64,000 bases of DNA, taken from positions 1 through 64,000 of the forward strand of contig NZ_ACJM01000004.1 of assembly GCF_000174415.1 (NCBI RefSeq), in the 5' to 3' direction. Shown here in pieces: positions 1-9,070 of the stretch (positions are counted from its first letter, which is position 1; every line of letters starts with the position of its first letter). Origin of the DNA: Dethiobacter alkaliphilus AHT 1 (GTDB lineage: Bacteria; Bacillota; Dethiobacteria; Dethiobacterales; Dethiobacteraceae). The position numbers and the translations under genes are program-made. The notes under the pieces were generated by a model. It worked only from the letters and a program-made list of their open reading frames with translations. It was not told the DNA's origin and ran no database searches.

Positions 1-268
1 CGACGAGGTGGTACATTTTGCCACACAGCAAAATCCATAACCGAAGGTTTTTGACAACTGCAAAGCGATGGGCCAAAAGTCCTCATCATGAACATTTTTT
101 TTTTCGTGGATTCTTCTTCGCCCGCGATCCTTACTTGTACCCGTAATCGAGTTTGGCATTTTCGGCAATTGCAATCGGCCATTTCCTTTATCTTTCTTAA
201 TGCTGTATATCTACCCTAACTTAAATTAATGGGGGTATGGGGGGGGTGGGGCAAAGAACTTTTCAAGA
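1..268. other. Unassigned left-edge region
   Basis: No coding region here could be supported. In all frames only short open stretches exist, without a good ribosome binding site or a recognisable motif. The run of G residues near 234-250 and the T tract near 97-106 are low-complexity. In Bacillus-type gene order era and recO would follow cdd on this side; neither is visible, so the conserved cluster ends here or is rearranged. Confidence 0.5.
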
Positions 269-297
269 AAAGAGCGCGCCTCTCAGGCGCGCTCTTT
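269..297 (-). terminator. Second intrinsic terminator after cdd
   Basis: A 12-bp perfect GC-rich stem (269-280 with 286-297) has a 5-nt loop. Read on the minus strand it is followed by a T-rich stretch (TTTTCTT). It lies beyond the first terminator of the cdd operon and probably acts as a backup. Confidence 0.7.
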
Positions 298-327
298 GGG
301 GGTTTAAAACAATGAAATCGGTACAAC

Positions 328-356
328 AAAAAAAAGCACTCGGCGTGCTTTTTTTT
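328..356 (-). terminator. Intrinsic terminator after cdd
   Basis: The stem around AGCAC/GTGCT with a TCGGC loop is extended by A8/T8 runs, so it has a U tract in either direction. It sits just downstream of the cdd stop codon and ends the long minus-strand yqfC-to-cdd operon. Confidence 0.8.
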
Positions 357-375
357 TCTGTAACAGCTAATCTAT

Positions 376-765
376 TTAAAAATCTGCTGAGAAAGCATCA
401 GGTAATAAATCCTGGAGCCTGTACATCTGCTGCTTACCTTCCAAGTTGGCGGAAATAATCCATAGGTCCGGGGAAAATTCATACAGCACCTGCCTACACG
501 AACCGCAAGGTGTGACCGGTTGGGGAGTATCGGTAATCAATGCCAGGCCGGTAAACTCTCGTTTGCCGGCTGCCACAGCAGAAAAAGCTGCCACCCGCTC
601 TGCACAAAGAGTCAGGCCAAAAGACAGGTTCTCCACATTACAGCCGGTAAAAATCTCCCCGTCTGCGGTAAGCAGCGCTGCGCCCACAGAAAACCGGGAA
701 TATGGCGCATAAGCATTCTCCCGGGCCTCACGGGCTGCAACCAATAAGCGGTTAATGGCATCCAT
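376..765 (-). CDS. cdd: Cytidine deaminase
   Basis: Homotetrameric-type cytidine deaminase of 129 residues, the normal length for the small bacterial form. It deaminates cytidine and deoxycytidine to uridine and deoxyuridine in pyrimidine salvage, in the cytoplasm. The zinc site is complete: CAE at 54-56 supplies a Cys ligand and the catalytic Glu, and PCGSC at 86-90 supplies the other two Cys ligands. NVEN at 43-46 is the substrate-binding stretch. It is the last gene of the yqfC-yqfD-phoH-yqfF-ybeY-dgkA-DUF881-cdd run. In Bacillus subtilis dgkA and cdd are adjacent; here a DUF881 gene lies between them. Confidence 0.95.
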   Translation of the reverse strand: MDAINRLLVAAREARENAYAPYSRFSVGAALLTADGEIFTGCNVENLSFGLTLCAERVAAFSAVAAGKREFTGLALITDTPQPVTPCGSCRQVLYEFSPDLWIISANLEGKQQMYRLQDLLPDAFSADF

Positions 766-783
766 GATACCGCCCCCTTCACT

Positions 784-1827
784 TTAGTATGCCGGCAGAG
801 TAAGATTATCTACCTTCTCTATTTCAATCTCAAGATCCCGGGAAACCTCCAGAGTGATGCGGATTATTTCCAAACCACTGGCCAGAACTTCCGGATCTCC
901 CACCGCCCGGATAACCACAGGATTCACCGCAATCCGCTCATCATTTACCAAAATCGAGGGGCCCACACAACGAATCGCCGAGGTGTTAACCAAACGCTGG
1001 TTACCCACAGAGATGCCTTTTGCACCGGCGGCATATAACTCATTCACCGTATCCCGTACATCGCCGTCATGAATAATGGTGTCATTGGTATAACCATCTT
1101 CGGCATCATAAATTCGCACCACCACACCGGGGCCGCTCATTTCAGCATATCCGGCCTGGCTGCGCAGCTCATGCAGGGTAACACGCAATGAATCTATTTC
1201 TCTTGTAAGTGTACGAATATGTTCCACAGAATCATAGGGCGTCATTAAGCGGGCACGCCCATCATCCAGCTCAACGTCAACGATGAGACTTGAAGATTGC
1301 TCACCCAGTGCAACGTTTTCAGCAATATCTATCAGTGTTTCTTCCTGCAGAAAATTAATGGGCTCCACCTGGACACCCTCTGAATTAACAGTAATGGTCA
1401 GGCGCTCCCTGCCGTCCAGATCGTGGATACCCTCATCCTGATTGACCAACGCCACCACCGTTTCCCGCTGCCTGGTTTCGTGTTCTTCCAGAATTTTTTC
1501 CTGGGTGCGGCTGCCGTGGGCCAATATGGCGCGGTTTAAATCTTCTCCGTTATCAGCCTGCTCTATGTCATAGCTAAACTGGGAAAGGGCCACATGCACC
1601 TGGGAACGGGACTCAACTCCAAGGGTCTGTGCCAGGCGGCGATTATACTCCACCAGTTCCTTGGCTATTTTTTGGGCTTGCACAAAATCTTCCGCCGGAG
1701 GAGCCAGTCTGTTGTTAATCAGGTAAAAACCACCCAGTATAAGTATAACATTAAAAAATAATACAATTAAGATTGCGACAAAAATTTTCCGTTCCAACGG
1801 AACGGGAGTATTATTTTTATATTCCAA
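784..1827 (-). CDS. DUF881 membrane-anchored protein
   Basis: About 347 residues from a TTG start at 1827, chosen because AGGGGGG lies 9 nt upstream; a GTG at 1851 in the same frame lacks such spacing. One transmembrane helix (about residues 12-37) is followed by a charged extracytoplasmic region and then a coiled-coil-plus-globular C-terminal third (about 202-342) with the SGPGVVV and GAKGISVGNQRL patterns of DUF881 (YlxW/YlxX-like). The biochemical role of that family is unknown. Other DUF881 genes often sit near division genes; this one lies between dgkA and cdd, where no such gene occurs in B. subtilis. The N-terminal half is unlike the DUF881 proteins I know. Confidence 0.75.
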   Translation of the reverse strand: MEYKNNTPVPLERKIFVAILIVLFFNVILILGGFYLINNRLAPPAEDFVQAQKIAKELVEYNRRLAQTLGVESRSQVHVALSQFSYDIEQADNGEDLNRAILAHGSRTQEKILEEHETRQRETVVALVNQDEGIHDLDGRERLTITVNSEGVQVEPINFLQEETLIDIAENVALGEQSSSLIVDVELDDGRARLMTPYDSVEHIRTLTREIDSLRVTLHELRSQAGYAEMSGPGVVVRIYDAEDGYTNDTIIHDGDVRDTVNELYAAGAKGISVGNQRLVNTSAIRCVGPSILVNDERIAVNPVVIRAVGDPEVLASGLEIIRITLEVSRDLEIEIEKVDNLTLPAY

Positions 1828-1904
1828 GAAAAGACGCCCCCCTATAAACACTCACATATATTTACAATCTATCAAAGATCTTTTAAAGACTCTTTATCAA
1901 AGTA

Positions 1905-2282
1905 TTAAAAAAAATTAAATCTCTCCATCAGCTTCGGCACAAAAATAAGCAGCGCCACGGTCAGAGCATAAAACGCTGCCAGCAAAGCTGCACCGGCCGC
2001 TGCGTTTTTGGCCAGACGTGCCAGTGGGTGATAGTCGCGGGTAAACAAATCCACCACCCGTTCCAGAGCAGTGTTTAGCATCTCCATGGTGGTGACCAAA
2101 AACACAGCTGAGAACAGAAACAGCCACTCCAGCCGTTCCAGACCAAGCCACAGGCCGGCCACCACAGCAATACAAGCAGCCAGGGTGTGAATACGCATAT
2201 TTCTTTCACTGCGCCAGGCATCACCCAGCCCGCTCAGCGCACAGCGAAAGCTATCCCGCATGTCTTTGGTTTTAAAACTCAT
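1905..2282 (-). CDS. dgkA: Diacylglycerol kinase / undecaprenol kinase
   Basis: Small integral-membrane kinase of 125 residues with three membrane helices. The signature EMLNTALE at 67-74, the ERNMRIH segment at 27-33 and KNAAAGA at 92-98 match the Gram-positive DgkA family. Those members mainly phosphorylate undecaprenol to recycle the cell-wall lipid carrier, rather than diacylglycerol. The start overlaps the end of ybeY by 11 nt, which suggests translational coupling, the usual arrangement in Firmicutes. Confidence 0.92.
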   Translation of the reverse strand: MSFKTKDMRDSFRCALSGLGDAWRSERNMRIHTLAACIAVVAGLWLGLERLEWLFLFSAVFLVTTMEMLNTALERVVDLFTRDYHPLARLAKNAAAGAALLAAFYALTVALLIFVPKLMERFNFF

Positions 2283-2739
2283 CCCGGCCGGCCCCCACCT
2301 CTTTTAGCAGTTTTTCTTCCAGGCTGCGCATCTCCCGCTTTTCCTCTTCTTCCAGGTGGTCATACCCCAGAAGATGAAGCAGGCCATGCACATACAGATA
2401 TAAAATTTCCCGTTCCACACTGTGGCCAAACTCCTGCGCCTGTGCCCTGGCCCGCTCCACAGAAATTATCACATCACCCAGCATCAATTCTTCTCCCGGA
2501 GGAACCTTAAGGGTCATATCCCCCAGCAGCGGAAACGAGAGGACGTCGGTGGGTGCATCCACAGAGCGCCAGGTCTTGTTTAATTCATGAATGGTTGCAT
2601 CATCACAAAGGGTCAGGCTCACTTCCGCATCAGACGGAAAGTTGTGGTCTACCAGGGCAGCCTTGGTGATTATTTCCATGGCTGAAACTATACCGGAGGA
2701 CAACGGGATGTTTTGTTCATCATTCAACAGGACCGTCAT
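2272..2739 (-). CDS. ybeY: Endoribonuclease YbeY
   Basis: Zinc-dependent endoribonuclease for 16S rRNA 3'-end maturation and ribosome quality control. The ATG at 2739 is preferred (155 residues) because AAGGAG lies 8 nt upstream; an in-frame start six codons earlier has no such site. The motif HGLLHLLGYDH at about 118-128 carries the three zinc-binding histidines. The gene begins inside the end of yqfF and ends inside the start of dgkA, so all three are probably co-translated. Confidence 0.95.
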   Translation of the reverse strand: MTVLLNDEQNIPLSSGIVSAMEIITKAALVDHNFPSDAEVSLTLCDDATIHELNKTWRSVDAPTDVLSFPLLGDMTLKVPPGEELMLGDVIISVERARAQAQEFGHSVEREILYLYVHGLLHLLGYDHLEEEEKREMRSLEEKLLKEVGAGRDEF

Positions 2740-4843
2740 TTTTCCGGCTCCTTTCAATTTCTGCTTTTAACTCTTTTTCAGGATACTCAACTCGCGTATG
2801 ATAAATACCGCTTAAAATTTTAACAAAAGTTTCTCCCACAATATCCAACTCTCTTAAGGTAATATCGCACTGATCAAATTGACCGTCGTTTAACTTTTCT
2901 CTGATAATTTTGCGCACAATGCTTTCAATTCGGCCTGCCACCGGTTTGGGCATAGACCGGGCTGCCGCTTCCACCGAATCGGCCAGCAAAATGATGGCGG
3001 CTTCTTTACTTTGCGGCAGCGGTGCCTCATAACGGAAATTATCTTCACAAAGATTATCTTTACCGTCTCTACACTTCTCAGCCAGGTGATAGAAGTATGA
3101 AACCATACTATTGCCATGATGCTGGACAATAATATCCTGAATCACCTTGGGCAGTTTCCCCTTCCGTGCCATTTCCATGCCGTCTTTTACATGGGAAGTA
3201 ATAATCAATGTGCTCAGGTTAGGGGAGATTTTCTCATGGGGATTCTCGCCGTGCTGATTCTCGATGAAGAAATACGGCCGTTTCAGTTTACCTATATCAT
3301 GGTAAAAAGCACCTACCCGAGCCATGAGGGGGTCGGCCCCTATTCTTTCTGCCGCAGCTTCGGCCAAATTAGCCACCACCAGGCTGTGGTGGTACGTACC
3401 CGGCGCTTCCATCAGCAGTTTCTTTAACAATGGATGGTTGGGATTGGCCAACTCCAAAAGCGTTACCGACGTGGTAAGGCCAAAACCACTTTCCAGGTAG
3501 GGCAACAGCCCGATGGCCATTACCGAAGAAAACAAGCCGTTACCGATGGCGGCCAGAATACTGATACTAAATTCCCGCAAAAGATCGTACTCAAACCGTA
3601 GAGTACCGATATACAAAAACAGACCAATGACAGTAATCACGTTTAAAGCAGCAACATAAAATCCGGCCTTGGTTAAATCGGAGCGACGGGATAAATGTGC
3701 CGTACTGTAGATGGCAATTAAGCCTCCAAACAAAGCCACCAGCATAAAGCGGAAGTCATTGCCTGTTATCAGGGCCACAAAGACTGCAAATACCATGCTC
3801 ATCAATACTGCCAGTCCTGAGTTTAGAAGCACAGCAATTAAAATGGTCCCCATGGCCACCGGTACCAGATATCCGGAAAAATAGTTGGCCGCAATGGTAA
3901 AGGTCAGAGTAATTAAGGCTATAAGACCCAGCAGCGTCAATAACGAATTATCATGATATATGTCTGTCTGGAAAATAAACAGATAAATGCCCACCACAAT
4001 AAATAGCCCCAGTAAAATCATGGCCAGGCCAAAAAACATGGAATAACCGGTGGTATCGCGCAAAAGGCCTAACGCCTCCAACTGCGCCAGGTGCCGCTCT
4101 GTAACTATTTCCCGTTCACTGATAATTTCTGTGCCCCGCAGGATGCGAACCGGTTGAACCGCCTGCCTGGCCGCTTCCCGGGCCAGCATGGTGGCCTCGG
4201 CATTGTAAATCATATTGGGTTCAATAATTTCCTGTGCCAGTTTACCCAAAGCCCTTCTCTGATCCTGGGTAAACAACATCATGTTTATCTCCTGCACAGC
4301 CTGACGCCGGGCGGTCTCCAGTCCGGGCGGCTTAACACCTTGCTGCAGAACCATTTCCACAGTTTCCATCAACTGCAACTGCATTTCCGTCAAATCTTGG
4401 GATCGTGCCTCCAGAAGAGACTCCGCCAACGTTTCATTCAATTCAACTTCCGTCAGTGAATCGAGCAATTCCGCCCGCTCTTCAGGCTCCGTTTCTTCAT
4501 CTGCCCGGACATCTTTTACTGCCGCAAAAAAGGATTCCACCCTTTCCTCCGCCCTGCCAAGCACGGTGGGGTCATAATCATAAGATTCCTGAACGGCCTC
4601 TGCCGCCGCTTCACGCAGCTGATTTGTGGTATAAGTATCTATGGCATCCCATTCCGCCACAATCTTGCGGGGACTGGGCCGCCCCAACTCCAAATCCACA
4701 CGGGTGGCGGAGAGGGCGAAAAATAAAATAAAAAGAATTAACAAATAAAAGATAACCGCCAGCAGTATGCGCTGCCAGCGTGCGTTACCTTTTAGAATAT
4801 CCTTTTTGTCAAGCAGATCCTGAAACCGGCTGCCAACACCCAC
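2720..4843 (-). CDS. yqfF: 7TMR-HDED/HD-domain phosphohydrolase (PgpH/YqfF)
   Basis: Membrane phosphodiesterase of 707 residues beginning at GTG 4843 with AGGAGTG upstream. Layout: one N-terminal transmembrane helix (about 28-48), a large extracytoplasmic 7TMR-HDED domain (about 50-265), a block of seven helices (about 270-465) and a cytoplasmic HD domain (about 475-690) with HHS, the metal-binding pair in FYHDIGKL, and QHHG. Characterised homologues (PgpH of Listeria) hydrolyse cyclic di-AMP. It sits in the conserved phoH-yqfF-ybeY order. Confidence 0.93.
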   Translation of the reverse strand: MGVGSRFQDLLDKKDILKGNARWQRILLAVIFYLLILFILFFALSATRVDLELGRPSPRKIVAEWDAIDTYTTNQLREAAAEAVQESYDYDPTVLGRAEERVESFFAAVKDVRADEETEPEERAELLDSLTEVELNETLAESLLEARSQDLTEMQLQLMETVEMVLQQGVKPPGLETARRQAVQEINMMLFTQDQRRALGKLAQEIIEPNMIYNAEATMLAREAARQAVQPVRILRGTEIISEREIVTERHLAQLEALGLLRDTTGYSMFFGLAMILLGLFIVVGIYLFIFQTDIYHDNSLLTLLGLIALITLTFTIAANYFSGYLVPVAMGTILIAVLLNSGLAVLMSMVFAVFVALITGNDFRFMLVALFGGLIAIYSTAHLSRRSDLTKAGFYVAALNVITVIGLFLYIGTLRFEYDLLREFSISILAAIGNGLFSSVMAIGLLPYLESGFGLTTSVTLLELANPNHPLLKKLLMEAPGTYHHSLVVANLAEAAAERIGADPLMARVGAFYHDIGKLKRPYFFIENQHGENPHEKISPNLSTLIITSHVKDGMEMARKGKLPKVIQDIIVQHHGNSMVSYFYHLAEKCRDGKDNLCEDNFRYEAPLPQSKEAAIILLADSVEAAARSMPKPVAGRIESIVRKIIREKLNDGQFDQCDITLRELDIVGETFVKILSGIYHTRVEYPEKELKAEIERSRKNDGPVE

Positions 4844-4849
4844 GTAAAC

Positions 4850-5827
4850 TCACTCCTGTTTCCGGCCTTCTTCATGTTCGTTATAGGCGCGAATAATTTT
4901 CTGTACCAGGGGATGCCGTACCACATCCTGATCCGACAAGTGGATAAAAGAAATCCCCTCTATATTTGTTAATATTTTTTCAATTTGCGCCAGCCCGGAA
5001 AACCGTCCCCGCGGCAAATCGATTTGCGTAATATCCCCCGTTACAATAACCTTTGATTTAAAACCCATCCGGGTCAAAAACATCTTCATCTGTTCTGCTG
5101 TAGTGTTTTGCGCCTCGTCAAGGATAATAAAAGAATCATCCAGGGTGCGCCCCCGCATATAAGCCAGCGGCGCAATTTCAATAATTCCTTTTTCCATATA
5201 CGTCCGGTATACATCGGTTCCCAACAGGTCATGCAGGGCATCATAAAGCGGCCGTAGATACGGATCTACCTTTTCCTGCAAGTCTCCGGGAAGATAGCCC
5301 AGACTCTCGCCCGCTTCCACCGCCGGGCGTGTCAGAATCAAACGCTGCACCGTCCGCTCCTTTAAGGCCTTAACGGCCATGGTTACCGCCAGATAGGTCT
5401 TGCCTGTTCCCGCCGGACCGATGCCAAAGACGATATCATTTTTGCGGATAGCCTCAATGTAGCCCTTTTGCCCCAAAGTTTTGGGCTTAATCTTTTTCCC
5501 ACGAGGCGTCACAAAAATCATATCGCCAAAAAGAGTACGCAGGCGGTCTGCTTGTCCAGCACGAATCAGCTCAATGGCGTACTCCACATCGGGCACATTG
5601 GGAACCTGGCCCTGACGCAAAAGCCATAAGAGCTCCTCAAACAGCACGCCTACTTTTTCTGCATCTTCACGGTTTCCTTCCACCACAAGCATATCGCCCT
5701 GTGGAATCACACGCACCTGAAAATAACGATCCAACAGGGTTATATGCTGATCAAACTTACCCAGAAGCAAGCGAATTTCATCGTTGTTTTCTACAGGTAT
5801 GGTTTTACGAAACTGCTCATTGGTCAA
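4850..5827 (-). CDS. phoH: PhoH-family ATPase
   Basis: PhoH/YbeZ-type P-loop ATPase of 325 residues from a TTG start, with GGAGGC upstream inside the end of yqfD. An N-terminal KH-like region (to about 105) precedes the ATPase domain. Walker A is GPAGTGKT at 137-144 and Walker B is in IILDEAQN near 233-240. The family is a predicted RNA helicase-like partner of YbeY in rRNA processing, consistent with ybeY two genes downstream. Stop and start codons between neighbours are only a few bases apart. Confidence 0.93.
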   Translation of the reverse strand: MTNEQFRKTIPVENNDEIRLLLGKFDQHITLLDRYFQVRVIPQGDMLVVEGNREDAEKVGVLFEELLWLLRQGQVPNVPDVEYAIELIRAGQADRLRTLFGDMIFVTPRGKKIKPKTLGQKGYIEAIRKNDIVFGIGPAGTGKTYLAVTMAVKALKERTVQRLILTRPAVEAGESLGYLPGDLQEKVDPYLRPLYDALHDLLGTDVYRTYMEKGIIEIAPLAYMRGRTLDDSFIILDEAQNTTAEQMKMFLTRMGFKSKVIVTGDITQIDLPRGRFSGLAQIEKILTNIEGISFIHLSDQDVVRHPLVQKIIRAYNEHEEGRKQE

Positions 5828-5832
5828 AGCGT

Positions 5833-7065
5833 TTAATCGCCTCCCGAATCTGTCTCCTGTACTGCTATATTTTCCAATGTTTCCAACACATAACGCACGC
5901 CAAGCAAATTTTCCTGCTCCAACTCCACTTCTTCTACCGTCACCGACTCCACTTCCACACCTACAGGCAGCTGCAGTTCAGCCAGGGTACGGGCCCGCTC
6001 AGCAGCCAAATCCAGTGCCTGTTCAGCAGAAAGATGACGTTTCTTCCGTTCGATTTCATATGTGGTTTCCGTTATTATTTCGACAGGAACACGGAGAATC
6101 CTTTCAAGAACTCTGGCATTTGACGTTTCCTGCTCATAATCAAGATAAGGAACATTCTGCCGACCGATACGCAGTACCGGCTGGCCATCCACCACCAGAG
6201 TCCAGACAGAAATACTCTGCCCGGTACGCTCACGCTCAATTTCTGTCAGAGACGCTTCACCGTACCCTTCATACCAGACCCGGGCCAGCACCTCACCCCT
6301 GGCCCTCACCGGCACGGTGGGCGGCTCTTCATATATTTCTTCACCGTCCTCGCCTTCCACCGGCGGCTTAGGCTGAGCCTGCAGCACACCTTCAATCAAA
6401 ATTTGCCCGCGGGTAACTATATCACCGGGGCTCACCCGCGGTTCACCGCTTATTACCAACACATCGGTGACCAAGCCGTCCTTCTTAGCCAGTACATTTC
6501 CGGGGGTATCCATATCCACCTGAGGATCAATGGTTTCCACCACCTCAATAATCAGCCGTGTACCACGCACCTCAATTCCTACCCAGGCGATATCAGGCTC
6601 GGCCAAAATCAGCCTGTTGGCCACCACATCCTTATCCAACTGTGTTTTAGGGAGTCCGGGCCGCACTCCGGCTTCTGCAGCCAACTGCCGGATATATTCC
6701 TCATCCAGCCGCTCATTGCCCTCAATTCCCACAAACAGAACAAAAGATGACAAAACATAAAGGGTCAGCACAAAAAAACAAAGGCCGGCAACCAATCCGC
6801 GCCGCCTAAACAACCGGCTGTACAGAAAGGGCAGGCCTGCCTTGCGCAGAATACGGACTCTGCAGCCGGTCCTTTTAGCCAGATGGCGCAAATCGAAAAA
6901 ACTGTCCACATCAACCTTCAACACGGCACTTTGCGGGGTCTGACGGACATCCCAAAATTTAATTCCCTGACGCATAGCCAGATTGATAAACTTTTCCGTT
7001 GCCGCACCCTCTACCGATATTACCAGATATCCGGTGAACTTATGCCGCAATTTTAGTATAGACAC
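5833..7065 (-). CDS. yqfD: Sporulation protein YqfD
   Basis: 410 residues from a GTG start with AGGGGGAT upstream. It has an N-terminal cytoplasmic region, one membrane helix (about 95-115) and an extracytoplasmic POTRA-like part including the GIEGNERL stretch. In B. subtilis yqfD is expressed in the mother cell under sigma-E and is needed for efficient spore formation; its mechanism is not established. It is always paired with yqfC, which lies 21 bp upstream here. Confidence 0.9.
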   Translation of the reverse strand: MSILKLRHKFTGYLVISVEGAATEKFINLAMRQGIKFWDVRQTPQSAVLKVDVDSFFDLRHLAKRTGCRVRILRKAGLPFLYSRLFRRRGLVAGLCFFVLTLYVLSSFVLFVGIEGNERLDEEYIRQLAAEAGVRPGLPKTQLDKDVVANRLILAEPDIAWVGIEVRGTRLIIEVVETIDPQVDMDTPGNVLAKKDGLVTDVLVISGEPRVSPGDIVTRGQILIEGVLQAQPKPPVEGEDGEEIYEEPPTVPVRARGEVLARVWYEGYGEASLTEIERERTGQSISVWTLVVDGQPVLRIGRQNVPYLDYEQETSNARVLERILRVPVEIITETTYEIERKKRHLSAEQALDLAAERARTLAELQLPVGVEVESVTVEEVELEQENLLGVRYVLETLENIAVQETDSGGD

Positions 7066-7086
7066 GCCATTATCCCCCTATTCCGA

Positions 7087-7374
7087 CTAAAACTCATAGC
7101 GAATAATATCAATACTGCCATCAATGGCTATTTCCTCATTTCCCAGGTAGCGGATTGACAATTCTTGCCCCTCCACAATAATCTCACCACCGTTTACCGA
7201 TACACGGACCTTCTCCGAGGTATATTGAATTACTCCGCGGTGATTCTCCAGGCAACACTGAATATTGCCCACCACAGTAATCCGCGGCAGGTTGAGGATA
7301 ATCTCACGCGGCAGCTCCAACAAATCAGCCAGATTCCTACGCCATTTTTTTTCGCCTTTCCCTTTACCGTCCAC
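7087..7374 (-). CDS. yqfC: Sporulation protein YqfC
   Basis: Small YabP/YqfC-family protein of 95 residues from a GTG start preceded by AGGAGGG. The family signature is visible in the central LPRITVVGN and the C-terminal LGNEEIAIDG. The family is conserved in spore formers and acts in the mother cell, but its molecular function is unknown. It is the first gene of the yqfC-yqfD-phoH operon. No sigma-E promoter could be read with confidence upstream. Confidence 0.9.
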   Translation of the reverse strand: MDGKGKGEKKWRRNLADLLELPREIILNLPRITVVGNIQCCLENHRGVIQYTSEKVRVSVNGGEIIVEGQELSIRYLGNEEIAIDGSIDIIRYEF

Positions 7375-7436
7375 GCGCTTCCCTCCTGTCCTGCTTAAAT
7401 ACTATGCAAACAAAAACACGCATATGTTTCCAACCA

Positions 7437-7474
7437 AAATGGGACAAGGGGACAGGTCAACTGTCCCACTTTTT
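7437..7474. repeat. GGGACA-type intergenic hairpin repeat, copy 1 (without 17-nt insert)
   Basis: A hairpin-forming element with GGGACA at its left and TGTCCC at its right end, followed by a T-rich stretch on the plus strand, so it looks terminator-like. The internal boundary GGGGAC|AGGTCAACTG at 7453/7454 is uninterrupted here. In the copy at 55401-55448 the same boundary carries an extra 17 nt. Confidence 0.75.
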
Positions 7475-7515
7475 GTTTTTTTGCCGGGTAACTGTGAGTA
7501 CTTATCGGTGTTTTT

Positions 7516-7536
7516 GGGGACAAGGGACCTGTCCCC
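7516..7536. repeat. GGGACA-type hairpin repeat, copy 2
   Basis: Stem GGGGACA/TGTCCCC with a 7-nt loop, next to a second short CCGTCCC. It belongs to the same family as the copy 60 bp to the left. The pair fills the gap between yqfC and the gene that ends at 7604. Confidence 0.65.
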
Positions 7537-7550
7537 CCGTCCCAAAATGA

Positions 7551-7579
7551 AAAGCACGCCATTTGTTTTGGCGTGCTTT
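7551..7579 (-). terminator. Intrinsic terminator of the NfeD-floA operon
   Basis: An 11-bp perfect stem (7551-7561 with 7569-7579) is followed on the minus strand by TTTCATTTT. It lies 25 bp past the stop of the gene ending at 7604 and separates the NfeD/floA transcript from yqfC. Confidence 0.8.
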
Positions 7580-7603
7580 GCGGTGCTTGTGGTGCTTGGT
7601 TTT

Positions 7604-8047
7604 TTATTGTTGCCGGGGGCGCCATGGTTTTTTGGACCGGGGAGCGCCCAGGACCTCGGAAAAGATAATGCCCTGCACCAGTATCTGCTGATCTATCTGC
7701 AGAGAACCATCCTCGTCTTGCAAATTGATGGCATAATGATCTATTTCTGCCGGTGCCGGCCTTAGCTGTTCTTTTGCTGCTTTGGGCTGCTTTTTGCGCA
7801 CAGGCTTTTTCCGGACCGGCTCAGGTTCAAAATCCTCCGTGGGAGCCGAGTCCGTCTCCAGCACCCAATCCTCATACTCCTGCGGCTGGTCAATGGGACG
7901 GGGACTGGGAGCCAGAGGCCGTCCGGGACGCACAGGGCGTGCCGGTGGAGAAACAGGCCCGCGGCCCTTTTGTTTTTGCTGTGATTCGCCCAAAGAGCGC
8001 AAAACAGAAAACACAATAAAAATGATAAAAATTATCAGGGATTCCAT
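7604..8047 (-). CDS. Hypothetical membrane-anchored Pro-rich protein downstream of floA
   Basis: 147 residues. An N-terminal helix (about 2-18) could anchor it in the membrane. A proline/arginine-rich linker (about 30-60) is followed by acidic and then Lys/Arg-rich stretches and a short C-terminal segment around ILVQGIIFSEVLG. I do not recognise the family. It follows floA by 17 bp with no terminator between, so it is co-transcribed with the flotillin and the NfeD protease. A role in membrane-microdomain organisation is a guess from position only. Confidence 0.6.
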   Translation of the reverse strand: MESLIIFIIFIVFSVLRSLGESQQKQKGRGPVSPPARPVRPGRPLAPSPRPIDQPQEYEDWVLETDSAPTEDFEPEPVRKKPVRKKQPKAAKEQLRPAPAEIDHYAINLQDEDGSLQIDQQILVQGIIFSEVLGAPRSKKPWRPRQQ

Positions 8048-8064
8048 GTTATGTACACCCCGCT

Positions 8065-9048
8065 TTACTTGTCACTGTTCCCACCTTTGTCCGAACCACC
8101 CATTTTGCCGATGGAATCGCGCATCTGGGTATCGGCCTGAATATTTTGCAGGTTGTAGTAATCAACTACGCCCAGCTTACCCTCACGCAGCGCCTGTGCA
8201 AAGGCACGGGGTACTTCCGCTTCCGCTTCCACAACTTTGGCGCGCATTTCCTGAACGCTGGCCTTCATTTCCTGCTCGTGAGCCACAGCCATGGCCCGAC
8301 GCTCTTCCGCCTTGGCCTGGGCAATCCGCTTGTCGGCTTCGGCCTGGTCGGTCTGCAGCTGGGCACCGATGTTTTTACCTACGTCCACATCGGCAATATC
8401 GATGGAGAGAATTTCAAAGGCGGTGCCGGCATCCAACCCTTTACCCAAAACAGTGCGGGAGATGGTGTCCGGGTTTTCCAGCACTTCTTTATGTGTGGTG
8501 GCTGAACCGATGGTGGTAACAATACCTTCACCCACACGGGCGATGATGGTTTCTTCACCGGCGCCGCCTACCAGGCGCTCAATGTTTGCCCGTACGGTAA
8601 CCCGGGCTCTGGCCTTTACCTCAATACCGTTTTTGGCCACCGCTACAACCACCGGGGTTTCGATGACACGGGGGTTAACACTGACCTGTACCGCCTGGAG
8701 AACGTCACGTCCCGCCAGGTCAATGGCGGCGGCCCGTTCAAAACCTAAATCAATGCCGGCCCGCTGAGCGGCAATCAAAGCGTTTACCACCCGGTCCACA
8801 TTACCACCGGCCAGGTAATGTCCTTCCAGCTTATTAACGCTAAGTTCCAAACCCGCTTTGGTGGCTTTAATCAGCGGATTAACAACTTTACCCGGAACCA
8901 CGCGGCGCAGCCGCATACCCACCAGCGTAACAATACCAATGCGGACTCCGGCGGCAATAGCCGATATCCACAGTCCCAGCGGAATAAAACTTAACAAAAG
9001 CGACAGACCTAAAACAATCAGACCCAAAAGAATAAGAAATTCAACCAA
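8065..9048 (-). CDS. floA: Flotillin-like protein FloA
   Basis: 327 residues from a TTG start with GGAGGT 7 nt upstream. An N-terminal hairpin of hydrophobic helices (about 2-45) anchors it. A PHB/SPFH-like domain and a long Ala/Glu/Lys-rich coiled coil (about 220-300, with [15 protein letters not shown]) follow. This is the YqfA/FloA form that scaffolds functional membrane microdomains. The upstream NfeD-type gene is its usual partner. Confidence 0.95.
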   Translation of the reverse strand: MVEFLILLGLIVLGLSLLLSFIPLGLWISAIAAGVRIGIVTLVGMRLRRVVPGKVVNPLIKATKAGLELSVNKLEGHYLAGGNVDRVVNALIAAQRAGIDLGFERAAAIDLAGRDVLQAVQVSVNPRVIETPVVVAVAKNGIEVKARARVTVRANIERLVGGAGEETIIARVGEGIVTTIGSATTHKEVLENPDTISRTVLGKGLDAGTAFEILSIDIADVDVGKNIGAQLQTDQAEADKRIAQAKAEERRAMAVAHEQEMKASVQEMRAKVVEAEAEVPRAFAQALREGKLGVVDYYNLQNIQADTQMRDSIGKMGGSDKGGNSDK

Positions 9049-9070
9049 TATTCATACCTCCATTCATTTG

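Noticed and set aside
237-458. Small plus-strand ORF at the left end
   Set aside because: It runs through two intrinsic terminators and into cdd antisense, with no ribosome binding site or known motif.
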